Shown here in pieces: positions 15,477-23,713 of a stretch of 35,040 bases of DNA; positions within the stretch are counted from its first letter, which is position 1, and every line of letters begins with the position of its first letter. The position numbers and the translations under genes were made by a program. The stretch spans positions 1 to 35,040 of the forward strand of contig JBCNVF010000092.1 in the NCBI GenBank assembly GCA_039630355.1. The letters run 5' to 3'. The notes beneath the pieces are model-generated. The model was given only the letters and a program-made list of their open reading frames with translations. It had not been told where the DNA came from and searched no databases. Origin of the DNA: Brevinematia bacterium (lineage in GTDB: Bacteria; Spirochaetota; Brevinematia; DTOW01).

Positions 15477-16274
15477 ATGAAAGAGAAAACCTTCGGAAAA
15501 TATAGAATAATATCCTCAAAAGTAAACTTATGGGTATTCATAAATTTAAATACCATCAGATCTTATGAAGACTTCCACAAATTGGATTTTGTTAACAGAG
15601 CCCAAAAATATACAAACACTTCCTTCCAAAAGCTTTGGAATTTCTTTGCGACAACTCCAGTGCTTGAAGCTTGGTGGAATGGAGAAAAACTAATATCAGA
15701 GTTTTTGGTAAATATAGATAAACAGAGAAAAGTATACCCACTGGAACATTTAGATCTTTTCATAAACGAGAGGCTCATACCACTAGAAATCCTACCATCC
15801 ATAATCTCTGACTTCTTAGGCCTTGAATCTTCAAGAGAAATAAAAACCTGTGATGAGAATGCCATAAAGAATATAGAAGTTTTGTGCTTGTGTAAAGTAT
15901 GTGACAGAAAAGTATTTCCAAGCGAGATAGCAGAACAACTTAGTAATACTGAAGGTGTATGCTATTATTGTCTCAACAAACTCTCCCCTGAGATAAGAAG
16001 GGAAATAGAAACTCCATATCTTTTTAAAAAAAGGATAAACGAAACATGGAAAGCACTAACTGAAAAACAGAGAGAACAATTACTATTCAATATCCTAAGA
16101 GAAAGTAGAAAACCCCTAGGAATAGAAGGAATCCAGAAACTCAAAGCACTCGCAAAAAAACTCTCTACAATTGAATCCATATTCAGCGTAGACTTTTCCC
16201 CCGAAGAACTAGAATCAGTTGTAAGAAAGTTAGACAAAGACTACTTTATCATTTGGTGGGAGAAAATAAAATAG
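15477..16274 (+). CDS. Unrecognised protein with a four-cysteine zinc ribbon
   Basis: A 265-residue protein I do not recognise. Residues 1-120 are mixed alpha/beta with several Trp and Phe residues (SFQKLWNFF, EAWWNGEKL). Residues 137-165 contain CLCKVC (C137, C139, C142) and CYYC (C162, C165); C139-C142 with C162-C165 make a probable zinc ribbon. The C-terminal 90 residues are helical and charged (KALTEKQREQLLFNILRES), rather like a DNA- or protein-binding helical bundle. The start is supported by the promoter that ends just upstream, implying leaderless translation. The next gene's ribosome site overlaps this gene's stop, so the two are coupled, and a GAF/HD-GYP gene follows. A role in c-di-GMP signalling is suggested only by this neighbourhood. 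Confidence 0.7.
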   Translation: MKEKTFGKYRIISSKVNLWVFINLNTIRSYEDFHKLDFVNRAQKYTNTSFQKLWNFFATTPVLEAWWNGEKLISEFLVNIDKQRKVYPLEHLDLFINERLIPLEILPSIISDFLGLESSREIKTCDENAIKNIEVLCLCKVCDRKVFPSEIAEQLSNTEGVCYYCLNKLSPEIRREIETPYLFKKRINETWKALTEKQREQLLFNILRESRKPLGIEGIQKLKALAKKLSTIESIFSVDFSPEELESVVRKLDKDYFIIWWEKIK

Positions 16275-16285
16275 GAGAAGCGAAT

Positions 16286-16705
16286 ATGCATAAACAAAAT
16301 GCAAAGAAAATTCCCAACAGCAACTTAAATTCCTCAACCAACAATAACACAGAGTTCACCAAAAGCAAAAAGAATCTTACTCCTACTAACAAAAAGCATC
16401 ACAAATACTTTGACGTAACTTACAGCATAGATTACTCAAAAATAACAGGCACCTGTCCCATATGTTCCAAACACACAATCTATGACCCATCCAATATAGT
16501 GATAGAAGGACATGTGTTTCACTTTGAGTGTGTAGTAAACTACATAAAAGAAAAGTTTGGAACCGAAAGCAACAACAAAATCCTTTATACCGGATCTAAT
16601 ACCTTTGGAATCTTCTGGGAAAGCAGAGATACTAAGAAAACAGAACTACTAAAAAAGGTGAACCTAAAGGATACCTTATATGAGTATATTAAGGCAAACA
16701 CTTAA
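16286..16705 (+). CDS. Unrecognised small treble-clef/RING-like zinc-finger protein
   Basis: A 139-residue protein from the ATG at 16286, which has AGGAGAAG five bases ahead; an in-frame TTG at 16253 lies inside the previous gene and is unlikely. Residues 1-45 are Asn/Ser/Lys-rich and probably disordered. The core has CPIC at 57-60 and H76, H79, C82 in HVFHFEC, giving C-x2-C-x15-H-x2-H-x2-C, which resembles a RING-like or treble-clef finger. The C-terminal third is helical. The last 26 bases overlap the start of the GAF/HD-GYP gene, so the two should be made in step. The function is unknown; a binding partner or adaptor of the phosphodiesterase is a reasonable guess. Confidence 0.68.
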   Translation: MHKQNAKKIPNSNLNSSTNNNTEFTKSKKNLTPTNKKHHKYFDVTYSIDYSKITGTCPICSKHTIYDPSNIVIEGHVFHFECVVNYIKEKFGTESNNKILYTGSNTFGIFWESRDTKKTELLKKVNLKDTLYEYIKANT

Positions 16706-18167
16706 TTTGATAAATACATTACAAAAAGCGCTATTAAATGGTGAATACCCTCACTCTAAAACTCTGATTTCCCTTTGCATCCAAGCACTAGGAAATGAAA
16801 TTCCTTTTGGCATCTACACCGAAACATCAAAAGGCTTCCTGAATGTGTTCAAGTCTGAGAAAAAGACGAAGGTTCTAAAAGATGTGGTAAGCGAAAATGA
16901 AATATCTAAAAAAATCAGAAAGCTAGGAGACGAAACATTCTTTGACATAGCAATATTCTTCAGGAAATTCCAAAGAAAGATTCTGATAAGAGTATCCTTA
17001 CCTCCCTTGCTTCAGCCAGATGAAGAAAACTTAAGCGAAGTAATAAACAGCTTCTATTCCTTTCAAGAACTCTATGATAGAAATTATGTCCTCTTAGAAC
17101 TTATCAAGATCCTCAAAGCAACGGCAGAAGTTGATGATATTGAGGAAGTTATAGAAAATGCAACAAAAGTAACCAAAAAACTTTTGGGAACCCAAGGAGC
17201 TTCAATTTTACTTAAGGACGAAAAAAAAGACGAACTCTTCTTTAAGGTAGTAGAAAGTGAAAAAAGTGACAAAATAAAAGAGGTTAGAATACCTACAAGT
17301 AAAGGAATAGCAGGATATACTGCAAGAACAGGAAAATCACTGATCGTCAACGATGTATCTTCGCATCCTGAATTTTATAGTAAAGTTGACGAAAAAAGCG
17401 GCTTCACAACGAAATCACTAATCTCCGCAGCTATAAAACCCCTGAACAGAACAATAGGAGTAATCGAAGCAGTAAACAAACTAAGGGAAACAAATTTTAC
17501 AGAAGAAGATTTGGAACTTCTAGAGACTATAGCAGACATACTAGGAATAAGCTTAATAAACTCAATACTTCATCAGAAAATTAATAAAATCTCAACCGAC
17601 ATAATAAAAGCTCTAATAACCGCCCTTGAAGCTAGAGACGAATACACAAAAGGACATTCTTACAGAGTTCAAATATTTTCAGTCAAAATCGCTCGCGCTT
17701 TAGGATTACCTTCAAAGAAAATTAAAAAGGTAGAACTATCTTCAATTCTACATGATATTGGCAAAATAGGAATTCCTGACAACATTCTCAGAAAACCAGG
17801 GAAACTCTCAGAGGAAGAATACGAAACAATAAAAAAGCACCCTATCATAGGCTACAATATCCTAAGCTCAGTTGAAGGACTTGAAGATATCCTAGATGGT
17901 ATAAAATACCATCATGAGAAGTTTGACGGAACCGGATACCCCGAAGGTCTAAAGGGTAAGGATATACCACTTATAGCAAGAATAATAGCTGTTGCTGATA
18001 CACTTGACGCTATGACCTCAGACAGACCTTACCGAAAAGCATTACCACTTGAAATAGCACTAGAAGAGATAAAAAAAGTCAAAGGAACCCAGTTAGACCC
18101 CGAAATTGTAGAAACTTTCCTAAACTCATTCTCCAAAACAGAAGAAACACTTCAAGATAATATGTAG
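16680..18167 (+). CDS. GAF domain/HD-GYP cyclic-di-GMP phosphodiesterase
   Basis: A soluble 495-residue signalling enzyme. Residues 1-145 form a helical N-terminal part without a known domain; 150-297 are a GAF sensor (TQGASILLKD, GIAGYTARTGKSLIVNDVSS, ISAAIKPLNRTIGVIEAVNK); 308-485 are HD-GYP. Catalytic and metal residues are intact: HSYRVQ from 326, HDIGKIGIPD from 358, and HHEKFDGTGYPEG from 411, which carries the GYP signature. The expected activity is hydrolysis of c-di-GMP to pGpG or GMP, under control of a ligand bound by GAF. It begins inside the preceding zinc-finger gene (26-base overlap), with AAAGGA about ten bases upstream. The only candidate c-di-GMP receptor in the window is the PilZ protein at 12358-13083. 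Confidence 0.92.
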   Translation: MSILRQTLNLINTLQKALLNGEYPHSKTLISLCIQALGNEIPFGIYTETSKGFLNVFKSEKKTKVLKDVVSENEISKKIRKLGDETFFDIAIFFRKFQRKILIRVSLPPLLQPDEENLSEVINSFYSFQELYDRNYVLLELIKILKATAEVDDIEEVIENATKVTKKLLGTQGASILLKDEKKDELFFKVVESEKSDKIKEVRIPTSKGIAGYTARTGKSLIVNDVSSHPEFYSKVDEKSGFTTKSLISAAIKPLNRTIGVIEAVNKLRETNFTEEDLELLETIADILGISLINSILHQKINKISTDIIKALITALEARDEYTKGHSYRVQIFSVKIARALGLPSKKIKKVELSSILHDIGKIGIPDNILRKPGKLSEEEYETIKKHPIIGYNILSSVEGLEDILDGIKYHHEKFDGTGYPEGLKGKDIPLIARIIAVADTLDAMTSDRPYRKALPLEIALEEIKKVKGTQLDPEIVETFLNSFSKTEETLQDNM

Positions 18168-18198
18168 AAAATATCCCTAAACTCTAAAATCATAACCG

Positions 18199-18432
18199 CT
18201 AAGAAAGATTCAACATCTTATCTATAATCGGCTTGTTAAAACCAACAATAACTTTACCATTTATCACAACCACAGGAACACCCATCTGCCCAGATATCCT
18301 CACCATCTCCATCGCTTTTACCTCATCCTTAGACACATCATAGTCCACAAACTTAATGCCCTTGGACCTAAGATAATTCTTAAGCATATTGCAATAGGGA
18401 CAAGTCGGTGTAGAATAAACCTTTACATCCAT
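18199..18432 (-). CDS. Glutaredoxin-like thiol-disulfide protein
   Basis: A 77-residue glutaredoxin fold with active site CPYC (C11, C14), the cis-Pro segment GVPVVVINGK near 52-61 and the C-terminal GF motif. It is of the short NrdH/Uxx-star type that accepts electrons from thioredoxin reductase or glutathione-like thiols and reduces proteins such as ribonucleotide reductase. AGGAGGT lies ahead of the ATG. It has its own strong promoter with overlapping palindromes (18450-18497), separate from the dcd gene upstream, so redox-dependent control seems likely. The 3' end faces the HD-GYP gene, 31 bases away. Confidence 0.88.
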   Translation of the reverse strand: MDVKVYSTPTCPYCNMLKNYLRSKGIKFVDYDVSKDEVKAMEMVRISGQMGVPVVVINGKVIVGFNKPIIDKMLNLS

Positions 18433-18449
18433 AAGCCTTACCTCCTAAA

Positions 18450-18477
18450 TATACTAGCTACTGTATATAGTATACTA
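18450..18477. promoter_or_regulatory. Operator-like palindromes over the glutaredoxin promoter
   Basis: TATACTA (18450-18456) and its reverse complement TAGTATA (18468-18474) are separated by 11 bases. The second copy is itself part of the 10-bp perfect palindrome TAGTATACTA (18468-18477), which covers the -10 box. A repressor bound here would block RNA polymerase. The regulator is unknown. Confidence 0.45.
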
Positions 18478-18497
18478 AAATATTTCCAACAAGTCAA
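18469..18497 (-). promoter_or_regulatory. Promoter of the glutaredoxin gene
   Basis: Minus-strand TTGACT (18497-18492), a 17-base spacer and TATACT (18474-18469), 10 of 12 consensus bases. The predicted start near 18462 gives a leader of about 30 bases containing AGGAGGT. Confidence 0.72.
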
Positions 18498-18532
18498 GAG
18501 ATTTCAGTGTATTACTGCTGATGTAATCTTTT

Positions 18533-19060
18533 CTAAAGCTGGTTGAATTCCTCATACATTTTACTTATGACTATATCCTTGCTTTTTGAGTACTTACCTT
18601 GGTACACTCTGGTAATTTCGCCACTTACTTCGCAGTAGTATATCTGACAGATCTCAATAAAAGGATATACTATCACGGGTTTTATCACAGAAATTTCAAG
18701 TGTCCAATAGCCTTCAAATCCTATATCTCCAAACCCAGCAGTAGCATGCACAGAAATTCCTAGCCTACCTATGCTTGATCTTCCTTCAATCATAGGAACA
18801 TATTTCTTAGTAATTGTATACTCTACAGTTCTACCTAAGTAAAGCTTTCCTGGCTCAAGTAAAAAGCCACTTTCTGGGATAACTATGACTCTATAGTTTG
18901 TTGGCTTTTTTAAATCTAATACATCGTCAGTTAGCTCAAAAAGTTCGTTGTGAAGCCTCAAATTATAGGAGTTAGGGTTCAAGAACCTCTCTTCAAACGG
19001 CTCTATTACTATATTCCCTTCCTTTATTTCTTCAAGTATCTTCTGAGAAGTTAAAATCAT
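18533..19060 (-). CDS. dcd: dCTP deaminase
   Basis: Deaminates dCTP to dUTP in pyrimidine deoxynucleotide synthesis; some relatives also cleave dUTP to dUMP. The 175-residue frame from ATG 19060 starts with the family's MILTSQKILEEI. GRSSIGRLG is at 93-101, HATAGFGDIGFEGYWTLE follows at 105-122 (E122 is the expected catalytic base), and YQGKYSKSKD is near the C-terminus. A longer frame starting at 19126 would overlap the upstream gene and has no ribosome site. The upstream YfhO gene ends 23 bases away, so the two may share a transcript. Mono- and bifunctional forms cannot be told apart by eye. Confidence 0.9.
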   Translation of the reverse strand: MILTSQKILEEIKEGNIVIEPFEERFLNPNSYNLRLHNELFELTDDVLDLKKPTNYRVIVIPESGFLLEPGKLYLGRTVEYTITKKYVPMIEGRSSIGRLGISVHATAGFGDIGFEGYWTLEISVIKPVIVYPFIEICQIYYCEVSGEITRVYQGKYSKSKDIVISKMYEEFNQL

Positions 19061-19083
19061 CCTACACCTACTCAATACAAATA

Positions 19084-21543
19084 CTAGAAGCGCAGACCTA
19101 CCAAACCTAGCGCCCCAAAAAAGCATATTAAGAGAAACATCTGTATTAGTGAAAATACTGAAAATGAGTTAAACTTGAACTCAACTATATACTCTCCCTG
19201 AGAGTCAAAATAGACCGCTTGAGCTAAGTAATTTGCCTTAAGGATTTCTTTCTTTTTTCCATTGACCAGACACTCCCATTTTGGATGGTAGTAATTGTTA
19301 AAAACTAGAAAGCATTTATCACTTACAAATACCTTCAGCTTAGCATAATTTCCAGAATATTCTAGCACTGAGATGTCATGTTGAAGGTTATGAGAAGGAG
19401 AGAAGTTAGTAATATCATTTGTCAAAAGAACACTATTTTTTAGAACCTCTATTGGTAACATCAAGATCATTTCAATCTGTCCATTATACTTTATATAGTT
19501 AGGAGTAATGAAAAATCTTGGCAACGAATTAGTAACTTCGTAGACATAAAAGAAATTGGAAACAGATTGTTGATCCTCTGAAAGGTAAATACTACAATAC
19601 AAGTTTGTATAATACTTTAGAATAGGAACTTGTAGAAAAACGGGATGACTCGGAGGTAGTTCTGTTAGGAAATACTTGGTTCCATATTTAGCCATAACAT
19701 CAAAGTTGAAGGAGTTGATGATAGGAAGCAGCTTTATATACTCATCCGGCAATCTTGAAGCAGCAATAGACTGTATTGTCTCAAGCTTATGGTATGGGAA
19801 CAAAAACGTGAAGTAGTGATTAGCAAATCCTGAATACATAACAACCCTCGCTTGTTCTTCTTTCAACTTATCCTTCATAAACCTGACAACTTCTGTCTCC
19901 TTATAAAGCTTACTAGGATCAACTTCTTTAAATAAGGGCTTTACAGTAACAAACATATTTACAAACACCATTAGGAGAAAGACCACAAAGGTTGTGTCAA
20001 AAACCAAAGACCTTCCAAAAGCTTTCTCCTCAGGCTTTACCCTTACACCTACAACTTTCTCTAGAACGTATAGAAGTAAAGTTCCAGCTATCACAAACAA
20101 GAAAGAAGTTCCAACAGAACTTATTATATTCTCACTTATCCTGCTAGCAATAGAATAGTCGTATTGATGTTGATAGGCAAAGTGCATAGTTATCTCTGCT
20201 TTTACACCTGAAAGTATGAGATAACTTAGAAAAAGTACACCTGAGTAAACTAGAAGTATGCTTAGAAACAGTCTGTTCTCCTTAGTGCCATTTCCTACCC
20301 CTTTTACGAAAGAATCAATGGAAAAAGCTGACATTATTACCAAAGATATTGTGAAAATATCCATCCATTTTGCAGGAACTCTCAGTTTATCAAAATACGG
20401 AATCTGTGTAAGCAAATAAAAAGGCGTTGGGAAATAGCGAGCAATAGAGAACAGGAAAGAAATAATGGCAACAACAGCCCAGAAAACAAAATGCAGCTTT
20501 CTTTCTCTTTCCCAATTCCTGAAGTAGAGCAGTGCCAAGATGACAAAAGGAAGAACAAAAACATTAGCGTAAGCATCTATGCCAAGCCTAAAATTTCTCA
20601 TCCCCTGCTTAGTAGCCTCATATCCAAAATCTTGTGCTGCTCTTCCCCAGTATGGCAGTTCTGGATCATTGGAAAAATACCCAAACAACCCAGGCACAAA
20701 AAAGTTCAAAATCTCCTCAGGAGGATAGGAAAACTGTACTAAAAACCTCCATTTACTCTCAGGATCACCCTCAACAGAACCAATCTGTTGCATCTGAGCA
20801 AACCCAAACATCCCTTTTATGGAAACAAAGGAGAATGCAACAAATACAACAAATATTGACAAAGGAACTAAAATGAGTTTTAGTAAAGTATTCCAGTTGA
20901 TTTTCAAAATCTCAGATATTCTGTTAAACCTTATCAAAGAAAGGAATATTATGTAAGCTCCTAGAACAATCCCAAAATAAATAGTTCTCTGAAAATCCGC
21001 AAAAGCAAGTCCTATTGACACACCAGCTATTATAACAAGCAAAGATAGTTTAAAAATACCATGTTCCTTGGAATATACATACTTTACTATTCCTAGCGCT
21101 AAAAGCAAAAATCCAAGAGATCCGATAATATGCCCCCCTAATACTGACAAAACACCCATTGTTGTTAGAGATATACTCACTGCACCAAATAAAGCCCCCC
21201 ACATCGTAAGTCCAGAGCTTCTCAGAAATATATACATTCCTATAAATGAAACTACAATATACAGAGCAATATCAAAAATAGGAACCCTCTCATATCCAAT
21301 TATTTTACCGAAAAAAATGGGCAGATTAAAACTCACCCCTAGTGGAAGTCCCAGAAGATAATTAAAGTTCCAGTGTTCATTTTCCAATCTCCACAGAGCT
21401 TCTGAAACATTTCTTATTACTCCTACATTACCATCAATCCCGTAAAATGTCTTGCCTGAGATAAGAGGAGGTAGTATAACCACCAATGTAAATACCACAA
21501 CAAGAAAAGCACTTATGATAAAGGATTTCGATAAGTTACTCAT
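19084..21543 (-). CDS. YfhO-family multi-spanning membrane protein
   Basis: An 819-residue integral membrane protein with about 12-14 hydrophobic spans, a first helix at residues 10-30, a cluster up to about 540, a soluble part of about 230 residues, and a final helix at the C-terminus. The soluble part ends with CLVNGKKKEILKANYLAQAV and GEYIVEFKF, the hallmark C-terminal beta domain of the YfhO family. YfhO in Gram-positives glycosylates lipoteichoic acid, and the fold is that of GT-C glycosyltransferases; in a bacterium with an outer membrane the acceptor is unknown. AGGGAT precedes the ATG weakly. A short dispersed repeat lies 89 bases upstream. It probably leads the unit with dcd. Confidence 0.8.
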   Translation of the reverse strand: MSNLSKSFIISAFLVVVFTLVVILPPLISGKTFYGIDGNVGVIRNVSEALWRLENEHWNFNYLLGLPLGVSFNLPIFFGKIIGYERVPIFDIALYIVVSFIGMYIFLRSSGLTMWGALFGAVSISLTTMGVLSVLGGHIIGSLGFLLLALGIVKYVYSKEHGIFKLSLLVIIAGVSIGLAFADFQRTIYFGIVLGAYIIFLSLIRFNRISEILKINWNTLLKLILVPLSIFVVFVAFSFVSIKGMFGFAQMQQIGSVEGDPESKWRFLVQFSYPPEEILNFFVPGLFGYFSNDPELPYWGRAAQDFGYEATKQGMRNFRLGIDAYANVFVLPFVILALLYFRNWERERKLHFVFWAVVAIISFLFSIARYFPTPFYLLTQIPYFDKLRVPAKWMDIFTISLVIMSAFSIDSFVKGVGNGTKENRLFLSILLVYSGVLFLSYLILSGVKAEITMHFAYQHQYDYSIASRISENIISSVGTSFLFVIAGTLLLYVLEKVVGVRVKPEEKAFGRSLVFDTTFVVFLLMVFVNMFVTVKPLFKEVDPSKLYKETEVVRFMKDKLKEEQARVVMYSGFANHYFTFLFPYHKLETIQSIAASRLPDEYIKLLPIINSFNFDVMAKYGTKYFLTELPPSHPVFLQVPILKYYTNLYCSIYLSEDQQSVSNFFYVYEVTNSLPRFFITPNYIKYNGQIEMILMLPIEVLKNSVLLTNDITNFSPSHNLQHDISVLEYSGNYAKLKVFVSDKCFLVFNNYYHPKWECLVNGKKKEILKANYLAQAVYFDSQGEYIVEFKFNSFSVFSLIQMFLLICFFGALGLVGLRF

Positions 21544-21631
21544 ACCAATCCCTTTGCTCTATACTTTTATAAGCATTTTAAAAAACTCTAAACTCCCAAA
21601 TCAAATAAACCCCTTTAGCAATAACAAATTC

Positions 21632-21650
21632 CAATCTTCATTAGGTAAGT
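21632..21650 (+). repeat. Dispersed repeat CAATCTTCATTAGGTAAGT, copy 1
   Basis: This 19-base sequence is identical at 25610-25628. Weaker similarity continues on both sides: TAAACTTT stands 10-14 bases downstream in both copies, and the upstream flanks (AACAAATTC and AACGAGTTT) are alike. Both copies lie 74-89 bases upstream of a minus-strand start codon. The 5' part resembles GTTTCAAT-type CRISPR repeats, but there is no array. Confidence 0.45.
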
Positions 21651-21774
21651 AAGCAAGGTTCTAAACTTTTCTTACTCTTGCTCATCCCCTTTGGTTCTAG
21701 ATAGCGTTCTTTGGTAACAAAACTTTACTTCATACCGGATCTCTCAGGCACTATCAAGAAAAGTATTTACTCAA

Positions 21775-21784
21775 TCTTGACAGG
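21775..21784 (+). repeat. Short dispersed repeat, copy 2 (TCTTGACAGG)
   Basis: Matches 8097-8106. ACTAT-CAAGAAAA lies upstream and CGCAGGAGAA downstream, each with a slightly altered equivalent at the first copy. The position, upstream of a plus-strand gene in a long gap, is also shared. Confidence 0.3.
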
Positions 21785-21856
21785 GATCGCAGGAGAAGTA
21801 AAAGAAAAGTTATACCTAATTGCTAATTGGAACTTATTGACTACCTCAGCACAACT

Positions 21857-21886
21857 TTGAAAGAAAAGTCCGAGTAAATTGATAAT
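21857..21886 (+). promoter_or_regulatory. Promoter of the phosphohexomutase gene
   Basis: TTGAAA (21857-21862), 18 bases, GATAAT (21881-21886). The predicted start near 21893 leaves a short leader containing GGAGGT, which sets the ATG at 21910. Confidence 0.55.
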
Positions 21887-21909
21887 TTTTCACAGTCATG
21901 GAGGTAGTA

Positions 21910-23685
21910 ATGGAAGAACTAAGGAAACTACCTATATCTGATAAAGCGAAAGAAAACATAACTTTGTGGATAGAAGAGTTTGGAGAAGAGATTAGGAGAG
22001 AAGTAATTTCACTTATAGAGGGCAAAAAATTTGATGAGCTTGAGGAAAGGTTTTGCAAGAGACTTGAATTTGGAACGGGGGGAATGAGAGGCAAGATGGT
22101 GATAGGACCTAACGGAATGAATAAATACACTGTGAGAATAGCAACTCAAGGATTTGCTAATTACCTGAAAAAAGTTGTCATCAACAAACCCCTTTCTTGT
22201 GTAATAGGGTACGATACGAGGAAAAATTCTCTTTCATTTGCAATGGAATCCGCAAGAGTTATTGTAGCAAATGGCATAAATTGCTATTTTCTGAAGATTC
22301 CAATGCCAACCCCATTTATATCGTTTGCCATAAGGTATCTAAGAGCATCTGGAGGAATTATAATAACAGCTTCCCACAATCCTCCAGATTACAATGGTTA
22401 TAAGGTATACTGGGATGACGGTTCACAGGTAGTTTCTCCTCATGATAAGGGGATTATTGAAGAGGTCTATAAAATAACATCTTCAAAAGAAATAGAGACA
22501 ATTTCGGAGGAAGAACTAAAAAACTCTCCGTTGTTTAGGGAAGTTTTAGAGGATATCAAGGAAGCTTATCTCAAAGTTTTGAAGGTAAATCTAAGCGAAC
22601 TTTATGAAGTTGAAGATACAAGTGTTAGGAAAAATATAAGAATAGCATATACACCTCTACACGGAACTTCACTCAACCTAACAATTGACGCTCTAAAACA
22701 CCTAGGATTTGAAAATATTTTTCTCGTTGATGAGGAATGCACAACAGATGGAACTTTCTCTGCAGTTCCTTCACCAAACCCAGAAGACGATAGCTCTTTT
22801 TCAAGAGTTATAGAACTATCTAAAAGAACTAACTCTAGTGTATTTTTTGCTAGCGATCCAGATGCAGATAGGGTGAGAGCTGGCATAAATGTAAACGGCG
22901 AGATAACTCTTTTCTCTGGTAATCAACTTGCATCAATGATGCTAGACTGGATTCTATCAAAACTTCTCCAAAAAGGTGCTCTTCCGGAAAATGGATTTGT
23001 TGTAACAACAATCGTAACCACAGATCTCATCAGAAAGATTGCCAGTAGCTTCGGCATAGAAACTTTCTTTACACTAACAGGGTTTAAGTATATAGGTGAG
23101 AAAATAAGACAATTTGAAGGTAAAAGAAGATTTATATTTGGATGCGAAGAAAGCATAGGGTATCTCTATGGAGATGACGTTAGAGATAAAGACTCTGTAA
23201 TATCAACCTGTATTCTAGCACTTATGACAGAAGATCTTACAAGGAATGGAAGAAATTTAAAAGATTACTTGATGGATATCTTCAGAAGATATGGAATCCA
23301 CATAGAGAGTCTGTTGTCTCTTGAGTTTGAAGGAGTAGATGGAGCAAAGAAGATAAGCGATATAATTGAAAAAGTGAAAAGAGAAAAAATAGAAACATTT
23401 GCAGGACTTAGGGTATTGTCTAGAATAGACCTGAAGAATAAGGTAATTGAAGATTTCGAAAAAGGAACAAAAGAGGAGTTTAAAACCGATCTACCCCCAT
23501 CAAGTGTGATAATAATTAACCTTGAAGGTAACAATAGATTCATAGTTAGACCTTCGGGTACAGAACCAAAGGTCAAGGTGTATTTTTTCAGTGAGTTTGG
23601 TAAAGATGTTGAAAACCTAGAAAAATATGAAATGGAACATAAGAAACTGCTGGATGAATTCAAGAGAGTGTTTCTTACAAATTAA
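21910..23685 (+). CDS. Phosphoglucomutase/phosphomannomutase
   Basis: A 591-residue alpha-D-phosphohexomutase that moves a phosphate between the 1 and 6 positions of glucose or mannose, feeding glycogen, LPS and cell-wall sugars. Landmarks: GTGGMRG at 55-61, the phosphoserine loop TASHNP with S155, metal loop DPDADR (about 316), sugar loop GCEESIGYLYG and phosphate loop RPSGTEPK near the C-terminus. Its length and the N-terminal FGTGGMRG arrangement match the PgcA/PGM2-like subgroup rather than the shorter ManB/AlgC type. Start: GGAGGT stands four bases before the ATG at 21910; the ATG at 21898 overlaps that site and is unlikely. It appears to be transcribed alone. Confidence 0.92.
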   Translation: MEELRKLPISDKAKENITLWIEEFGEEIRREVISLIEGKKFDELEERFCKRLEFGTGGMRGKMVIGPNGMNKYTVRIATQGFANYLKKVVINKPLSCVIGYDTRKNSLSFAMESARVIVANGINCYFLKIPMPTPFISFAIRYLRASGGIIITASHNPPDYNGYKVYWDDGSQVVSPHDKGIIEEVYKITSSKEIETISEEELKNSPLFREVLEDIKEAYLKVLKVNLSELYEVEDTSVRKNIRIAYTPLHGTSLNLTIDALKHLGFENIFLVDEECTTDGTFSAVPSPNPEDDSSFSRVIELSKRTNSSVFFASDPDADRVRAGINVNGEITLFSGNQLASMMLDWILSKLLQKGALPENGFVVTTIVTTDLIRKIASSFGIETFFTLTGFKYIGEKIRQFEGKRRFIFGCEESIGYLYGDDVRDKDSVISTCILALMTEDLTRNGRNLKDYLMDIFRRYGIHIESLLSLEFEGVDGAKKISDIIEKVKREKIETFAGLRVLSRIDLKNKVIEDFEKGTKEEFKTDLPPSSVIIINLEGNNRFIVRPSGTEPKVKVYFFSEFGKDVENLEKYEMEHKKLLDEFKRVFLTN

Positions 23686-23713
23686 CAAGTTAAAATGGTT
23701 ATAAAAACTAAGC

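Larger units (their letters stand above)
21544..21909. other. Divergent intergenic region with two dispersed repeats
   Basis: A 366-base gap between the YfhO gene (minus) and the phosphohexomutase gene (plus). It contains one copy of each of two short dispersed repeats (21632-21650 and 21775-21784) and a likely plus-strand promoter (21857-21886). I found no coding sequence and no rho-independent terminator. Base composition is similar to that of the genes around it. Confidence 0.5.
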
